Below, piece by piece: positions 56,992 to 64,000 of a DNA stretch of 64,000 nucleotides. The stretch is from Streptomyces collinus (lineage in GTDB: Bacteria > Actinomycetota > Actinomycetes > Streptomycetales > Streptomycetaceae): NCBI RefSeq assembly GCF_031348265.1, contig NZ_CP133771.1, positions 2,108,001 through 2,172,000 of the forward strand, read 5' to 3'. The notes under the pieces were generated by a model. That model was given only the letters and a program-made list of their open reading frames with translations, made no database searches and had not been told where the DNA came from. The first letter of the stretch is position 1. Each line of letters opens with the position of its first letter. The position numbers were made by a program, and so were the translations under genes.

Positions 56992-57046
56992 GGCTGGGAG
57001 TGACCCGCGAAGGGGCTTCCTAGCGGCGCTGGGGTGATCCGCGAGG

Positions 57047-57475
57047 TCAGTGCATGGTGGTCGTGGCGTAGACGCTCTGCGCCCAGGACGCGATCTGGTC
57101 CTTCGCAAGATGCCGGGCCAGGTCGGCTTCGCTGATCATGCCGACCAGCCGCTTGTCCTGGATCACGGGCAGCCTGCGGATCCGGTGCTCCCGCATCTCG
57201 CGCAGCACCTCACCGACATCGGCGTCCGCCTCGATCCAGCGGGGCGTCCCCTTGGCCATGTCGCCCGCGGTGACCCGGGCGGGGTCGTGGCCCATGGCGA
57301 CGCAGCCGACGACGATGTCGCGGTCGGTGAGGATGCCGCAGAGCCGCTCGTTCTCATCGCTGATGGGCAGGGCGCCGACGTTCAGTTCACGCATGAGCTG
57401 GGCGGCGCGGTCGAGGGTTTCGTGGGCGGGGATCCACTGGGCGCCGCGGTGCATGATGTCTCCGGCGGTGGTCAT
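57047..57475 (-). CDS. CBS-domain pair protein (HRP1-like)
   Basis: 142-aa cytoplasmic protein made of two CBS domains: MHRGAQWIPAHETLDRAAQLM...ALPISDENERLCGILTDRDIVV and MAKGTPRWIEADADVGEVLREMREHRIRRLPVIQDKRLVGMISEADLARHL. Such pairs bind adenine nucleotides and are dormancy- or stress-induced in mycobacteria. GGGAGGT precedes the ATG. Downstream of CorA but on the opposite strand. Confidence 0.93.
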   Translation of the reverse strand: MTTAGDIMHRGAQWIPAHETLDRAAQLMRELNVGALPISDENERLCGILTDRDIVVGCVAMGHDPARVTAGDMAKGTPRWIEADADVGEVLREMREHRIRRLPVIQDKRLVGMISEADLARHLAKDQIASWAQSVYATTTMH

Positions 57476-57560
57476 GGCGTACCTCCCGGTGCCGGACGGC
57501 CGGCGCGGCGCAGAACGCACCGCGAGTCCCGGCGCCCCTCATTCTCGTCGGGCCGCCGGA

Positions 57561-57700
57561 TGCCCGCACACGGAAGCCCACACGAGGAGCCCACACGGGA
57601 GTCCGCGCAGGGAAACCCGCACGGGAGTGCGCAGAGGAGGTCCGCGCAGGGAAATCCGCACGGGAGTCGCAGGGAAGGTCCGCACAGGCCCAGCCGCCGG
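57561..57700. repeat. Degenerate 38-39-bp tandem repeat upstream of the CBS gene
   Basis: GTCCGCGCAGGGAAACCCGC at 57601 recurs as GTCCGCGCAGGGAAATCCGC at 57640 and in part at 57678. Shorter CACACGG/CACACGAGGAG units precede from about 57561. The gap 57476-57792 (317 bp) holds only this array and the CBS gene's promoter region; no coding gene was seen. Confidence 0.7.
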
Positions 57701-57792
57701 CCCGGCATCCGCCCGGCAGCCCCAGGCCCCCAGACTCCCAGGCCCACCCTCCGGACATGGCACCCGCCCGGCCCGGACACCGGGCCCCGGGC

Positions 57793-58434
57793 TCAGCCGC
57801 TCCACGCGGGGCGGTGCGGATCGTCGGCCCGCACCAGGACGTCCGCCGTCCCCACCGGGTCCGTCTCGTGCTCGTAGCGCTCGAAGGCCGGAAGGGTCCA
57901 GTGCTCGGCCTCGGGGGTGCGGCGGCGCAGGGCGCCCGGGGAGAGGAGGACGTGAACGCTCAGATCGAAGGGGAACCAGTGCCGAAGGAGGAAGGACCCG
58001 TGCAGCAACAGCACGCCGCCGGGCGGGAGTTCGACGTAGGGGCTGCGGGTGGCGCGGTCGGCGGCCGGGTCCCACAGGTCGGGCAGGACGCGGCCCTCGC
58101 CGTCGGCTTCGAGCGGGCCGAACACCTCGCGCCACAGGGCGCCGGTGTCGTACCAGCCGTCGTAGTAGGCCTCGACGTCTTGGTGGCCGTATTCGAGCCG
58201 TACAGAGGCGGGGCGCAGAAAGCCCTCCGTGCCCACGACGAGCGAGGAGCGGCCGCCTATGCGCAGCGCCTCACCGACCCGCTGGGCGAGGTCTCCCGGG
58301 CGGGCGGCGGGGGCCCCGTCGATGGCGATGCGCGGCCAGGGACTGCCGTCGGCGGGCTTCAGGTCGAGCAGGCGCTCGGCGAGCAGGTCGCCGAGCCGTT
58401 CCCAGGTGATCGCTTCGAGTCGCACACGGCCCAT
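57793..58434 (-). CDS. Uridine kinase-like P-loop protein with degenerate Walker A
   Basis: 213-aa protein resembling the uridine-kinase/phosphoribulokinase fold. The N-terminus has RIAIDGAPAARPGDLA (36-50) where the family has a GxxxxGK[ST] P-loop; the Lys and Ser/Thr are missing. The middle region GHQDVEAYYDGWYDTGALWREVF and LHGSFLLRHWFPFDLSVHVLL keep the substrate-binding landscape. Catalysis is doubtful; it may be a regulatory or binding relative. Divergent from the next gene; start ATG at 58434. Confidence 0.8.
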   Translation of the reverse strand: MGRVRLEAITWERLGDLLAERLLDLKPADGSPWPRIAIDGAPAARPGDLAQRVGEALRIGGRSSLVVGTEGFLRPASVRLEYGHQDVEAYYDGWYDTGALWREVFGPLEADGEGRVLPDLWDPAADRATRSPYVELPPGGVLLLHGSFLLRHWFPFDLSVHVLLSPGALRRRTPEAEHWTLPAFERYEHETDPVGTADVLVRADDPHRPAWSG

Positions 58435-58590
58435 GATGCGTCAGGCCGGGCAGGAGGCGTCCGGCCCGCGCACCGGGCGGCGCAGGGACCGGATCTCGGC
58501 GGGACCGGCGCACGGGAGCGGGTGACCGGATCGCCAGAGTCTGCGGCGGCATGCACAGTTCGCGGCGCCGTGAGGGGGAATGAACCCTCT

Positions 58591-59289
58591 ATGGTCCCCC
58601 GCGCGACGCTCCCGCCCCTGACCGGACTTCTCGTCTTCCAGCCCCTCAAGCGGCGGTACTGCGCCGAGTGCCGCCGCGGACCGCTGCCGCTGCTCGCCCT
58701 CGAGGACGGCGCCCCGCGCTGCCTCGACTGCGCCGACCTCGGACATCTGGTGTTCCTGCCGAGCGGCGACACCGCGCTGACGCGAAGATCGCGGGAGGAG
58801 AGCACGCTGTCGGCGGTGGTCGTGCGGTTCAACCGGCGCAAGAGCCGGTACGAACGGCAGGGAGTCCTGGTCGAGGAGGCGGCGCTCGCGCGGGCCGAAC
58901 AGCGGTGCCTCGCGGACGCCGAGGCGCGACGGCGGCGCCGGGTGCGGGACGCACGGCGACGGGCGGCTCAGGACGCCCTGTTCGCGCAGGCGTTCGCGGC
59001 GGAGATACACCGGCTGTTCCCCGGATGCCCGGCCGCACGGGCGCGGGCCATCGCACTCCACGCCTCGGAGCGGGGCAGCGGGCGGGTGGGCCGCAGCGCG
59101 GCGGGGCGCGCGCTGGGCGAGGGCGCGGTGACCTCGGCGGTCGTGGCATCGGTGCGGCATCTGGACACACCGTACGACCGGCTGCTGATGAGCGGAGTGC
59201 CCAGACATGAGGCGCGGCGGCGGATCGCGGCGGCGGTGGCGACGGTGCTGCGGGGGTGGACCGAGGCCGGGCTCGGTTCCACGGGGTGA
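58591..59289 (+). CDS. DUF2293-family protein
   Basis: 232-aa protein. The N-terminus is a CxxC...CxxC ribbon (YCAECRRGPLPLL...RCLDCADLGHLVFL), the middle an Arg/Ala-rich helical region, and the C-terminal 80 residues match the DUF2293 type (FPGCPAARARAIALHASERGSGRVGRSAAGRAL; YDRLLMSGVPRHEARRRIA). A nucleic-acid role is plausible from the charge and ribbon. ATG at 58591 chosen; GTG 58570 is an alternative, as GAGGGGG lies between them. Confidence 0.82.
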   Translation: MVPRATLPPLTGLLVFQPLKRRYCAECRRGPLPLLALEDGAPRCLDCADLGHLVFLPSGDTALTRRSREESTLSAVVVRFNRRKSRYERQGVLVEEAALARAEQRCLADAEARRRRRVRDARRRAAQDALFAQAFAAEIHRLFPGCPAARARAIALHASERGSGRVGRSAAGRALGEGAVTSAVVASVRHLDTPYDRLLMSGVPRHEARRRIAAAVATVLRGWTEAGLGSTG

Positions 59290-59465
59290 CGGACGGGAGG
59301 CCCCGGGGGCGTGCCGTCCTGCCGTCGGCACGGCCGTTCGAGGGCCCGTGGACGTTCGCTTATGGCGCCGCGCCGTTCGGCCATGGTCACGGTGCTCGTA
59401 CGGGAATTCACTGGTGGCGAGGAAGGGTGCCGGGCGGGATCCCGGCTGGACTGCGGGAGAGGGAC

Positions 59466-59945
59466 ATGATCGACGGACCGTACTTCGTGTTGACGGTGCT
59501 GGGCGTGCTCGGGACCGGCCTGGTGGCCGGGGTGTTCTGCGGGTTCTCGACCTTCGTGATGCGGGGCCTGGGCATGCTGCCACCGGCGCAGGGGGTCGCC
59601 GCGATGAAGGCGGTCAACGTGGCGGCTGTGACTCCGCCCTTCATGATCGTGTTCCTCGGGTCGGCGGTGCTGTGCGCGGTGATCGCCGTGGTGACGTTCG
59701 TGCTGTGGCCGGACGAGGGGACGGTGGAGCTGCTGGTGGGCAGCGCGCTGTACCTGTTCGGGTCATTCGGGCTGACCATGGTCGCGAACGTGCCGCGCAA
59801 CGACGCCCTGGCCGAGCTGGAGCCGGGCACTCCGGAGGCGGCGGCGTACTGGCCGGTGTACCTGCGCGAGTGGACACTGTGGAACCACGTCCGTACGGCG
59901 GCCTCGGCCGGGGCGGCGCTGGCCTACATGCTGGCGCTCACCTGA
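59466..59945 (+). CDS. DUF1772 (anthrone oxygenase-like) membrane protein
   Basis: 159-aa protein with four membrane helices (about 6-28, 50-78, 85-106 and 135-156). The family includes anthrone oxygenase-type proteins; conserved VPRNDALAELEP and EWTLWNHVRTAAS motifs are present. GGAGAGGG precedes the ATG. The 195-bp gap after it contains a direct repeat of GGCGCTCACCTGAC with CCCCGT/GCCCGT (59933 and 59994), a partial copy of this gene's own end. Confidence 0.85.
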   Translation: MIDGPYFVLTVLGVLGTGLVAGVFCGFSTFVMRGLGMLPPAQGVAAMKAVNVAAVTPPFMIVFLGSAVLCAVIAVVTFVLWPDEGTVELLVGSALYLFGSFGLTMVANVPRNDALAELEPGTPEAAAYWPVYLREWTLWNHVRTAASAGAALAYMLALT

Positions 59946-60140
59946 CGCCCGTACCACTCCGGCCTCGGGCAGGGCGGTGCCGGCGTACGTGCCGGCGCTC
60001 ACCTGACCCCCGTGTCACGCGGCGGACAGGCACCGGCCGGGCGGCGGACGTATCGTGGCGAAAAGAGTGCCGCCGGCGAGTGAGAAGAGCTCCGCCCGAC
60101 GCCGCACGGCCTGTCCCCCGCGCACGCAAGGATGACGGCC

Positions 60141-61631
60141 ATGGCCGATCCCAAGGGTTTCCTGACCACGCCCCGCCAGGAATGGCCGCGCCGGCCGGTC
60201 GAGGAACGGGCGCGAGACTGGGACGAGGTCTACGTCCCCGGGGCGCTGCTGCCGATCATCAGCAAGCAGGCCGACCGTTGCATGGACTGCGGCATCCCCT
60301 TCTGCCACGACGCCTGCCCGCTGGGCAACCTGATCCCCGAGTGGAACGACCTGGTGTCCAGGGAGGACTGGCGGGCGGCCGCCGACCGGCTGCACGCCAC
60401 GAACAACTTCCCGGAGTTCACCGGCCGGCTGTGCCCCGCGCCGTGCGAGGCGGGGTGTGTGCTGGCGATCAACCAGCCGGCCGTCACCATCAAGAACGTC
60501 GAGTGCGCGATCGCCGACCGGGCCTGGGAGGAGGGGTTCGCGCCGCCGAAGCCGCCGGAGCGGCTGTCCGGCAAGACGGTCGCGGTGATCGGTTCGGGCC
60601 CGACGGGGCTTGCCGCGGCGCAGCAGCTGACGCGGGCCGGGCACACGGTCGCCGTGTACGAGAGGGACGACCGCCCCGGCGGGCTGATGCGGTACGGCAT
60701 TCCGGCGTTCAAGATGGAGAAGCACCATCTGGAGCGGCGGCTGGAGCAGATGCGGGCCGAGGGGACGAAGTTCCGGACGTCGACGGCGGTCGGGCGGGAC
60801 ATCGGGGCCGATGAGCTGCGGACCCGCTACGACGCCGTGGTGCTGGCCACGGGCGCGACCGCCTGGCGTGAACTCCCGGTACCGGGGCGGGAACTGACGG
60901 GTATTCACCAGGCGATGGAGTACCTGCCGCTGGCCAACCGGGTGCGCGAGGGTGATCTGGAGACGTCCCCGCTGTCGGCAGCCGGGAAGCACGTCGTCAT
61001 CGTCGGCGGCGGCGACACGGGGGCGGACTGTCTGGGCACGGCCGTCCGGGAGGGCGCGGCGTCCGTCACCCAGCTGGACATCTACGCGCTGCCGGAGGCG
61101 GAGCGCGACGAGGACACCGAGCCCTGGCCTACGTACCCGATGCGGATCTACCGGCTGTCCGCCGCCCATGAAGAGGCCCGTGACCTGCGGACCGCACCGG
61201 TCGCGCACGCGGATGCGCGGCTGTTCGCGGCGTCCACGCTGCGCTTCGACGGCGACGCCCAGGGACGGGTGTGCTCGCTGCACCTGGTCGAGGTGGACGC
61301 ACGGCGCCATCCGGTGGAGGGCACCGGGCGGACGCTCCCCGCCGACCTCGTGCTGCTCGCCCTCGGTTTCTCCGGGCCCGACCGGGAAGACGGTCTCGTC
61401 GACCAGCTGGGGCTGGAGATGGAGCCGCGCGGGACGATCAGGCGGGACTCCGGGTTCGCCACGAACGTGCCCGGGGTGTTCGCCGCGGGGGACGCGGCCC
61501 GGGGGCAGTCGCTCATCGTGTGGGCGATCGCCGAGGGGCGGGCGGTGGCAGCGGCCGTCGACCGTCATCTGACGGGCAGTGCGAGGCTGCCGGCACCGAT
61601 CGGGCCGTACGACCGGCCCATGGCGGTGTAG
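60141..61631 (+). CDS. gltD: Glutamate synthase small subunit-like oxidoreductase, orphan
   Basis: 496-aa FAD/NAD(P)H protein with an N-terminal Fe-S domain (Cys47, Cys50, Cys55, Cys59 in CMDCGIPFCHDAC; Cys98, Cys102, Cys106 in CPAPCEAGC). The FAD site is VIGSGPTGLAAAQQL and the second dinucleotide site is VIVGGGDTGADC. It is the beta subunit type that feeds electrons to GltB, but no gltB is beside it, so it may serve a different partner or act alone. ATG 60141 was chosen over ATG 60132 because AAGGAT then lies at proper distance. Fe-S cysteines complete. Confidence 0.92.
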   Translation: MADPKGFLTTPRQEWPRRPVEERARDWDEVYVPGALLPIISKQADRCMDCGIPFCHDACPLGNLIPEWNDLVSREDWRAAADRLHATNNFPEFTGRLCPAPCEAGCVLAINQPAVTIKNVECAIADRAWEEGFAPPKPPERLSGKTVAVIGSGPTGLAAAQQLTRAGHTVAVYERDDRPGGLMRYGIPAFKMEKHHLERRLEQMRAEGTKFRTSTAVGRDIGADELRTRYDAVVLATGATAWRELPVPGRELTGIHQAMEYLPLANRVREGDLETSPLSAAGKHVVIVGGGDTGADCLGTAVREGAASVTQLDIYALPEAERDEDTEPWPTYPMRIYRLSAAHEEARDLRTAPVAHADARLFAASTLRFDGDAQGRVCSLHLVEVDARRHPVEGTGRTLPADLVLLALGFSGPDREDGLVDQLGLEMEPRGTIRRDSGFATNVPGVFAAGDAARGQSLIVWAIAEGRAVAAAVDRHLTGSARLPAPIGPYDRPMAV

Positions 61632-61658
61632 CGCTCTGCCACCGGGTGCCCCTGGACG

Positions 61659-62144
61659 TCACCGCTCGTCGGTCCCGGCGACCTTCCCCGTCGACAGCGC
61701 CACCCGGTTCCAGGTGTTGATCGAGCAGATCAGGGCGATCACCTGGGCCAGTTCCCGCTCGTCGAACAGTGCGGCGGCCCGCGCGTACACGTCGTCCGGG
61801 ACGCCGGAGCCGGCGATGAGGGTCACCGCGTCGGTGAGGGCGAGGGCCGCCTGCTCCCGCTCGGTGAAGAAGTGACGGGCCTCGCGCCACACGGCGACCA
61901 TGTGCAGCCGGTCCTCGCTCTCGCCGGCCTTGCGGGCGTCGTTGGTGTGCATGTGCAGGCAGTACGCGCAGTGGTTGAGGTGCGAGGAGCGGATCTGGAT
62001 CAGCTCGACCAGGGCCGGGTCGATGCCCTCGCGGGCGGCGGCGTCGAAGGCGATGAGGGCCCGGAAGGCCTTCGGGGCCGATGCGCCGAACTCCAGCCGG
62101 GCGGACGTCGGGTGGGTGCTGCTCGTGTGCGTGGTCGTCGTCAT
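61659..62144 (-). CDS. AhpD-family carboxymuconolactone-decarboxylase-fold protein
   Basis: 161-aa alkylhydroperoxidase-like protein with the redox motif Cys59-x-x-Cys62 (HCAYCLHMH) and SAPKAFRALIAFD at the start. ATG 62144 with GAAGGG just upstream; TTG 62153 is a rejected alternative. It is divergent from the MocR gene with only 47 bp between, a standard regulator-target arrangement. The -10 TAGGTT ends 7 nt before the ATG. Confidence 0.92.
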   Translation of the reverse strand: MTTTTHTSSTHPTSARLEFGASAPKAFRALIAFDAAAREGIDPALVELIQIRSSHLNHCAYCLHMHTNDARKAGESEDRLHMVAVWREARHFFTEREQAALALTDAVTLIAGSGVPDDVYARAAALFDERELAQVIALICSINTWNRVALSTGKVAGTDER

Positions 62145-62191
62145 GCCCTTCAACCTACGCGCCGGAAAGACCCGTTGTAGGGTGCACTTCC
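62145..62191. promoter_or_regulatory. Overlapping divergent promoters of the AhpD and MocR genes
   Basis: Plus strand TAGGGT (62178-62183) ends 8 nt before the MocR ATG. Minus strand TAGGTT (62157-62152) ends 7 nt before the AhpD ATG. Both genes thus look leaderless, and their -35 regions must overlap inside 47 bp. Confidence 0.55.
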
Positions 62192-63604
62192 ATGGTGGAA
62201 TCGTGGGTCAATTCCGCGGAGCGGATCGGGTCCGACCTGCATCTGGAGCTGACCGGGCCGGGCGGCCGGCGGGCGGCGCTGATCCGGGGCCTGCGCGAGG
62301 CCGTGCGCAGCGGGCGGCTCGCCCCGGGCACGCGGCTGCCGCCGTACCGCTCGCTCGCGGCGGACCTCGGCGTCGCCCGCAACACGGTGGCGGACGCGTA
62401 CGCGGAACTCGTCGCGGAGGGCTGGCTCACCGCCCGGCAGGGCTCAGGCACCCGGGTCGCGGAGCGCGCCGAGCCGCTGCGGCCCGCCGCTCGCGTGCCC
62501 AAGAAGGCACCACCACGCGCGCATGGCCCCCGGCACGATCTGACGCAGGGCACGCCGGACGTCTCGGCGTTCCCGCGCACCGCCTGGCTGGCCTCCTACC
62601 GGCGGGCCCTCCAGCAGGCGCCCAACGAGGTGTTCGGGCCGGGCGACCCCGCCGGCCGCCCGGAACTGCGGCAGGCGCTCACCGAGTACCTGGCACGCGC
62701 GCGTGGCGTGCGGACCGAGCCGGGCCGGATCGTGATCTGCTCCGGCTTCGCGCACGCGCTGCGGCTGCTGTTCGGCGGTGGCGTCCTGCGCGGTCCCCTG
62801 GCGGTGGAGGCGTACGGGCTCGGGTTCCACCGGCAGGTCCTGGCCGCGGCCGGGGTCCGGACGGTACCGCTCCCGCTCGACGAACACGGCGCGCGGATCG
62901 ACCGGTTGGGGCGCGAGCGGGCCGTGCTGCTCACGCCGGCGCACCAGTTCCCGACCGGCGGCCCGCTGCACCCCACGCGCCGGGCCGCCGTGATCGACTG
63001 GGCACGCGCGCGGGACGGACTGGTCCTGGAGGACGACTACGACGGGGAGTTCCGCTACGACCGCAAGCCGGTCGGCGCCGTCCAGGGGCTCGACCCCGAG
63101 CGCGTGATCCACATCGGTTCGGTCAGCAAGAGCCTGTCGCCGGCGGTGCGGCTGGGCTGGATGGTGCTCCCGGAGCGGTACGTCGAGGCCGCCTTGGCCG
63201 CCAAGGGCGAGCGCGAAGCGTGGGCGAGCGTCCTCGACCAGCTGAGCCTCGCGGACTTCATCGCTTCGGGGTCGTACGACCGGCACGTACGCCGGATGCG
63301 GCAGCGCTACCGCGGCCGCCGGGACCGGCTCGTCGCAGCGCTCGCCGAGCACGCGCCGCACATCGAGGCCACCGGCATCGCGGCCGGGCTGCACGCCGTG
63401 CTGCGGCTGCCGCCCGGCACCGAGGCGTCCGCGGTCAAGGCCGCCGCCTGGCAGGGCATCGCTTTGGACGGCCTCGCCGCGTTCCGGCACCCGGAGACGG
63501 ACATGCCGGCCGGCGACGGGCTCGTCGTGGGGTACGCGACCCCCTCCGAGCACGCCTACGGGCCGGCCCTGGAGGCGCTGTGCGGTGCGCTGCCGCCGCC
63601 GTGA
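62192..63604 (+). CDS. MocR-type GntR/aminotransferase-fold regulator
   Basis: 470-aa regulator. N-terminal GntR winged helix (LIRGLREAVRSGRLAPGTRLPPYRSLAADLGVARNTVADAYAELVAEGWL, in parts) is followed by an aminotransferase fold. The fold has DYDGEFRYDRKPVGAVQGLD and the PLP-lysine loop IGSVSKSLSPAVRLGWMVLP. MocR/PdxR-like proteins sense pyridoxal phosphate or amino compounds. It should control the divergent AhpD gene and itself. Start ATG fixed by the promoter. Confidence 0.94.
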   Translation: MVESWVNSAERIGSDLHLELTGPGGRRAALIRGLREAVRSGRLAPGTRLPPYRSLAADLGVARNTVADAYAELVAEGWLTARQGSGTRVAERAEPLRPAARVPKKAPPRAHGPRHDLTQGTPDVSAFPRTAWLASYRRALQQAPNEVFGPGDPAGRPELRQALTEYLARARGVRTEPGRIVICSGFAHALRLLFGGGVLRGPLAVEAYGLGFHRQVLAAAGVRTVPLPLDEHGARIDRLGRERAVLLTPAHQFPTGGPLHPTRRAAVIDWARARDGLVLEDDYDGEFRYDRKPVGAVQGLDPERVIHIGSVSKSLSPAVRLGWMVLPERYVEAALAAKGEREAWASVLDQLSLADFIASGSYDRHVRRMRQRYRGRRDRLVAALAEHAPHIEATGIAAGLHAVLRLPPGTEASAVKAAAWQGIALDGLAAFRHPETDMPAGDGLVVGYATPSEHAYGPALEALCGALPPP

Positions 63605-63628
63605 CCGGCCCGGGTGCCTCCGTGCGCG

Positions 63629-64000
63629 CTACGGCTTGCGCCCGACCGCCCCGTATCCCGGGATCACCCCGTCGTCCTGCCCGGGCACGGGCTCGCCCAG
63701 CTCGGGGTGCCAGCGGTGGGGCACCTCGACGCCGGGCTCGACGAGGTCGAGGCCGTCGAAGAAGCGGGTGAACTCCTCGCGGGAGCGCAGGGCCAGGGTG
63801 ACGCCGGCGGCGCGCAGCTTCTCGGTGGCCGCCTTCGACTCCTGCGGGGTGAAGTCGGCGGTCGCGTGGGTCATCACCAGGTGGCTGCCGGAGGGGAGTT
63901 CGGCGAGCAGCCGGCGGACCAGGTCGTGGGCGCCGTCCTCGTCGGAGACGAAGTGGAGCAGCGCGACGAGCGACAGCGCGACGGGCCGGGTGAAGTCCAG
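63629..64000 (-). CDS. SAM-dependent methyltransferase (PF04672 type), 5' end beyond window
   Basis: C-terminal 123 codons of a Streptomyces-type methyltransferase. VALSLVALLHFVSDEDGAHDLVRRLLAELPSGSHLVMTHA is the usual late SAM-domain segment, and RSREEFTRFFDGLDLVEPGVEVPHRWHPE is characteristic of the family. The start lies off the right edge. Convergent with the MocR gene. Confidence 0.88.
   Translation of the reverse strand: MDFTRPVALSLVALLHFVSDEDGAHDLVRRLLAELPSGSHLVMTHATADFTPQESKAATEKLRAAGVTLALRSREEFTRFFDGLDLVEPGVEVPHRWHPELGEPVPGQDDGVIPGYGAVGRKP

Overview
The window looks like a core segment of a Streptomyces chromosome. GC content and third-codon-position GC are very high, GTG starts are common, and 4-bp ATGA/GTGA gene overlaps are frequent. 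The gene set also fits: the sporulation regulator whiA in its yvcK-rapZ cluster, a mycothiol-type maleylpyruvate isomerase fold, an RbpA-family protein and a MocR regulator. From memory, the order pgi - secG - tpiA - pgk - gap - whiA - uvrC - uvrA - aroQ - uvrB matches the conserved region near SCO1942-SCO1980 of S. coelicolor. I saw no phage, IS element, CRISPR array, rRNA or tRNA.

Layout. 1-5.3 kb (minus): sugar-uptake genes, namely a GH13 glucosidase, two solute-binding proteins and a permease cut by the left edge. 5.3-9.2 kb (plus): a PadR regulator, an ABC ATPase, a previously unremarked histidine-rich nonapeptide-repeat ORF and a large FtsX-type permease. 9.2-17.4 kb (minus): a membrane protein, pgi, an MFS transporter, an RbpA-like protein, secG, tpiA, pgk and gap. 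17.6-25.8 kb (minus): a secreted M14 carboxypeptidase, then the tightly coupled uvrC-rapZ-yvcK-whiA operon. 26-31 kb: a small ORF, three transcription regulators, a PfkB sugar kinase and a YceI protein. 31-50 kb: uvrA, a polar amino-acid ABC importer, aroQ, an S66 peptidase, transporters, TerC, two TerD-type proteins and uvrB. 50-64 kb: glycerophosphodiesterase, ogt, the psuG-psuK pair, methyltransferases, CorA, a CBS protein, an orphan gltD, and an AhpD/MocR divergent pair.

Two regulatory themes tie distant genes together. First, six promoters carry the RecA-independent DNA-damage motif TTGTCRGTG-N8-TAnnnT (the type recognised by PafBC in actinobacteria). They lie ahead of uvrA, uvrB, uvrC and ogt, but also ahead of an MFS transporter and a TerD-family gene. 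In uvrB, uvrC and ogt the -10 box ends 7 nt before the start codon, implying leaderless mRNAs. The TerD gene leads into a second gene whose product joins a TerD-like domain to an FtsK/HerA-like domain with a degenerate P-loop, next to uvrB. This is the strongest candidate here for an undescribed damage-response module. Second, terC has a yybP-ykoY-type (Mn2+) riboswitch whose closing helix competes directly with a helix that hides the Shine-Dalgarno sequence.

The window is also rich in short tandem repeats between genes: a 22-bp array at 35.8-36.0 kb, about 38-bp units at 57.6 kb, 44-bp units at 52.2 kb and 15-bp units at 2.1 kb. pgi carries an in-frame palindromic insert. Coordinates and motifs were read by eye; family assignments rest on motif recognition, not database searches.
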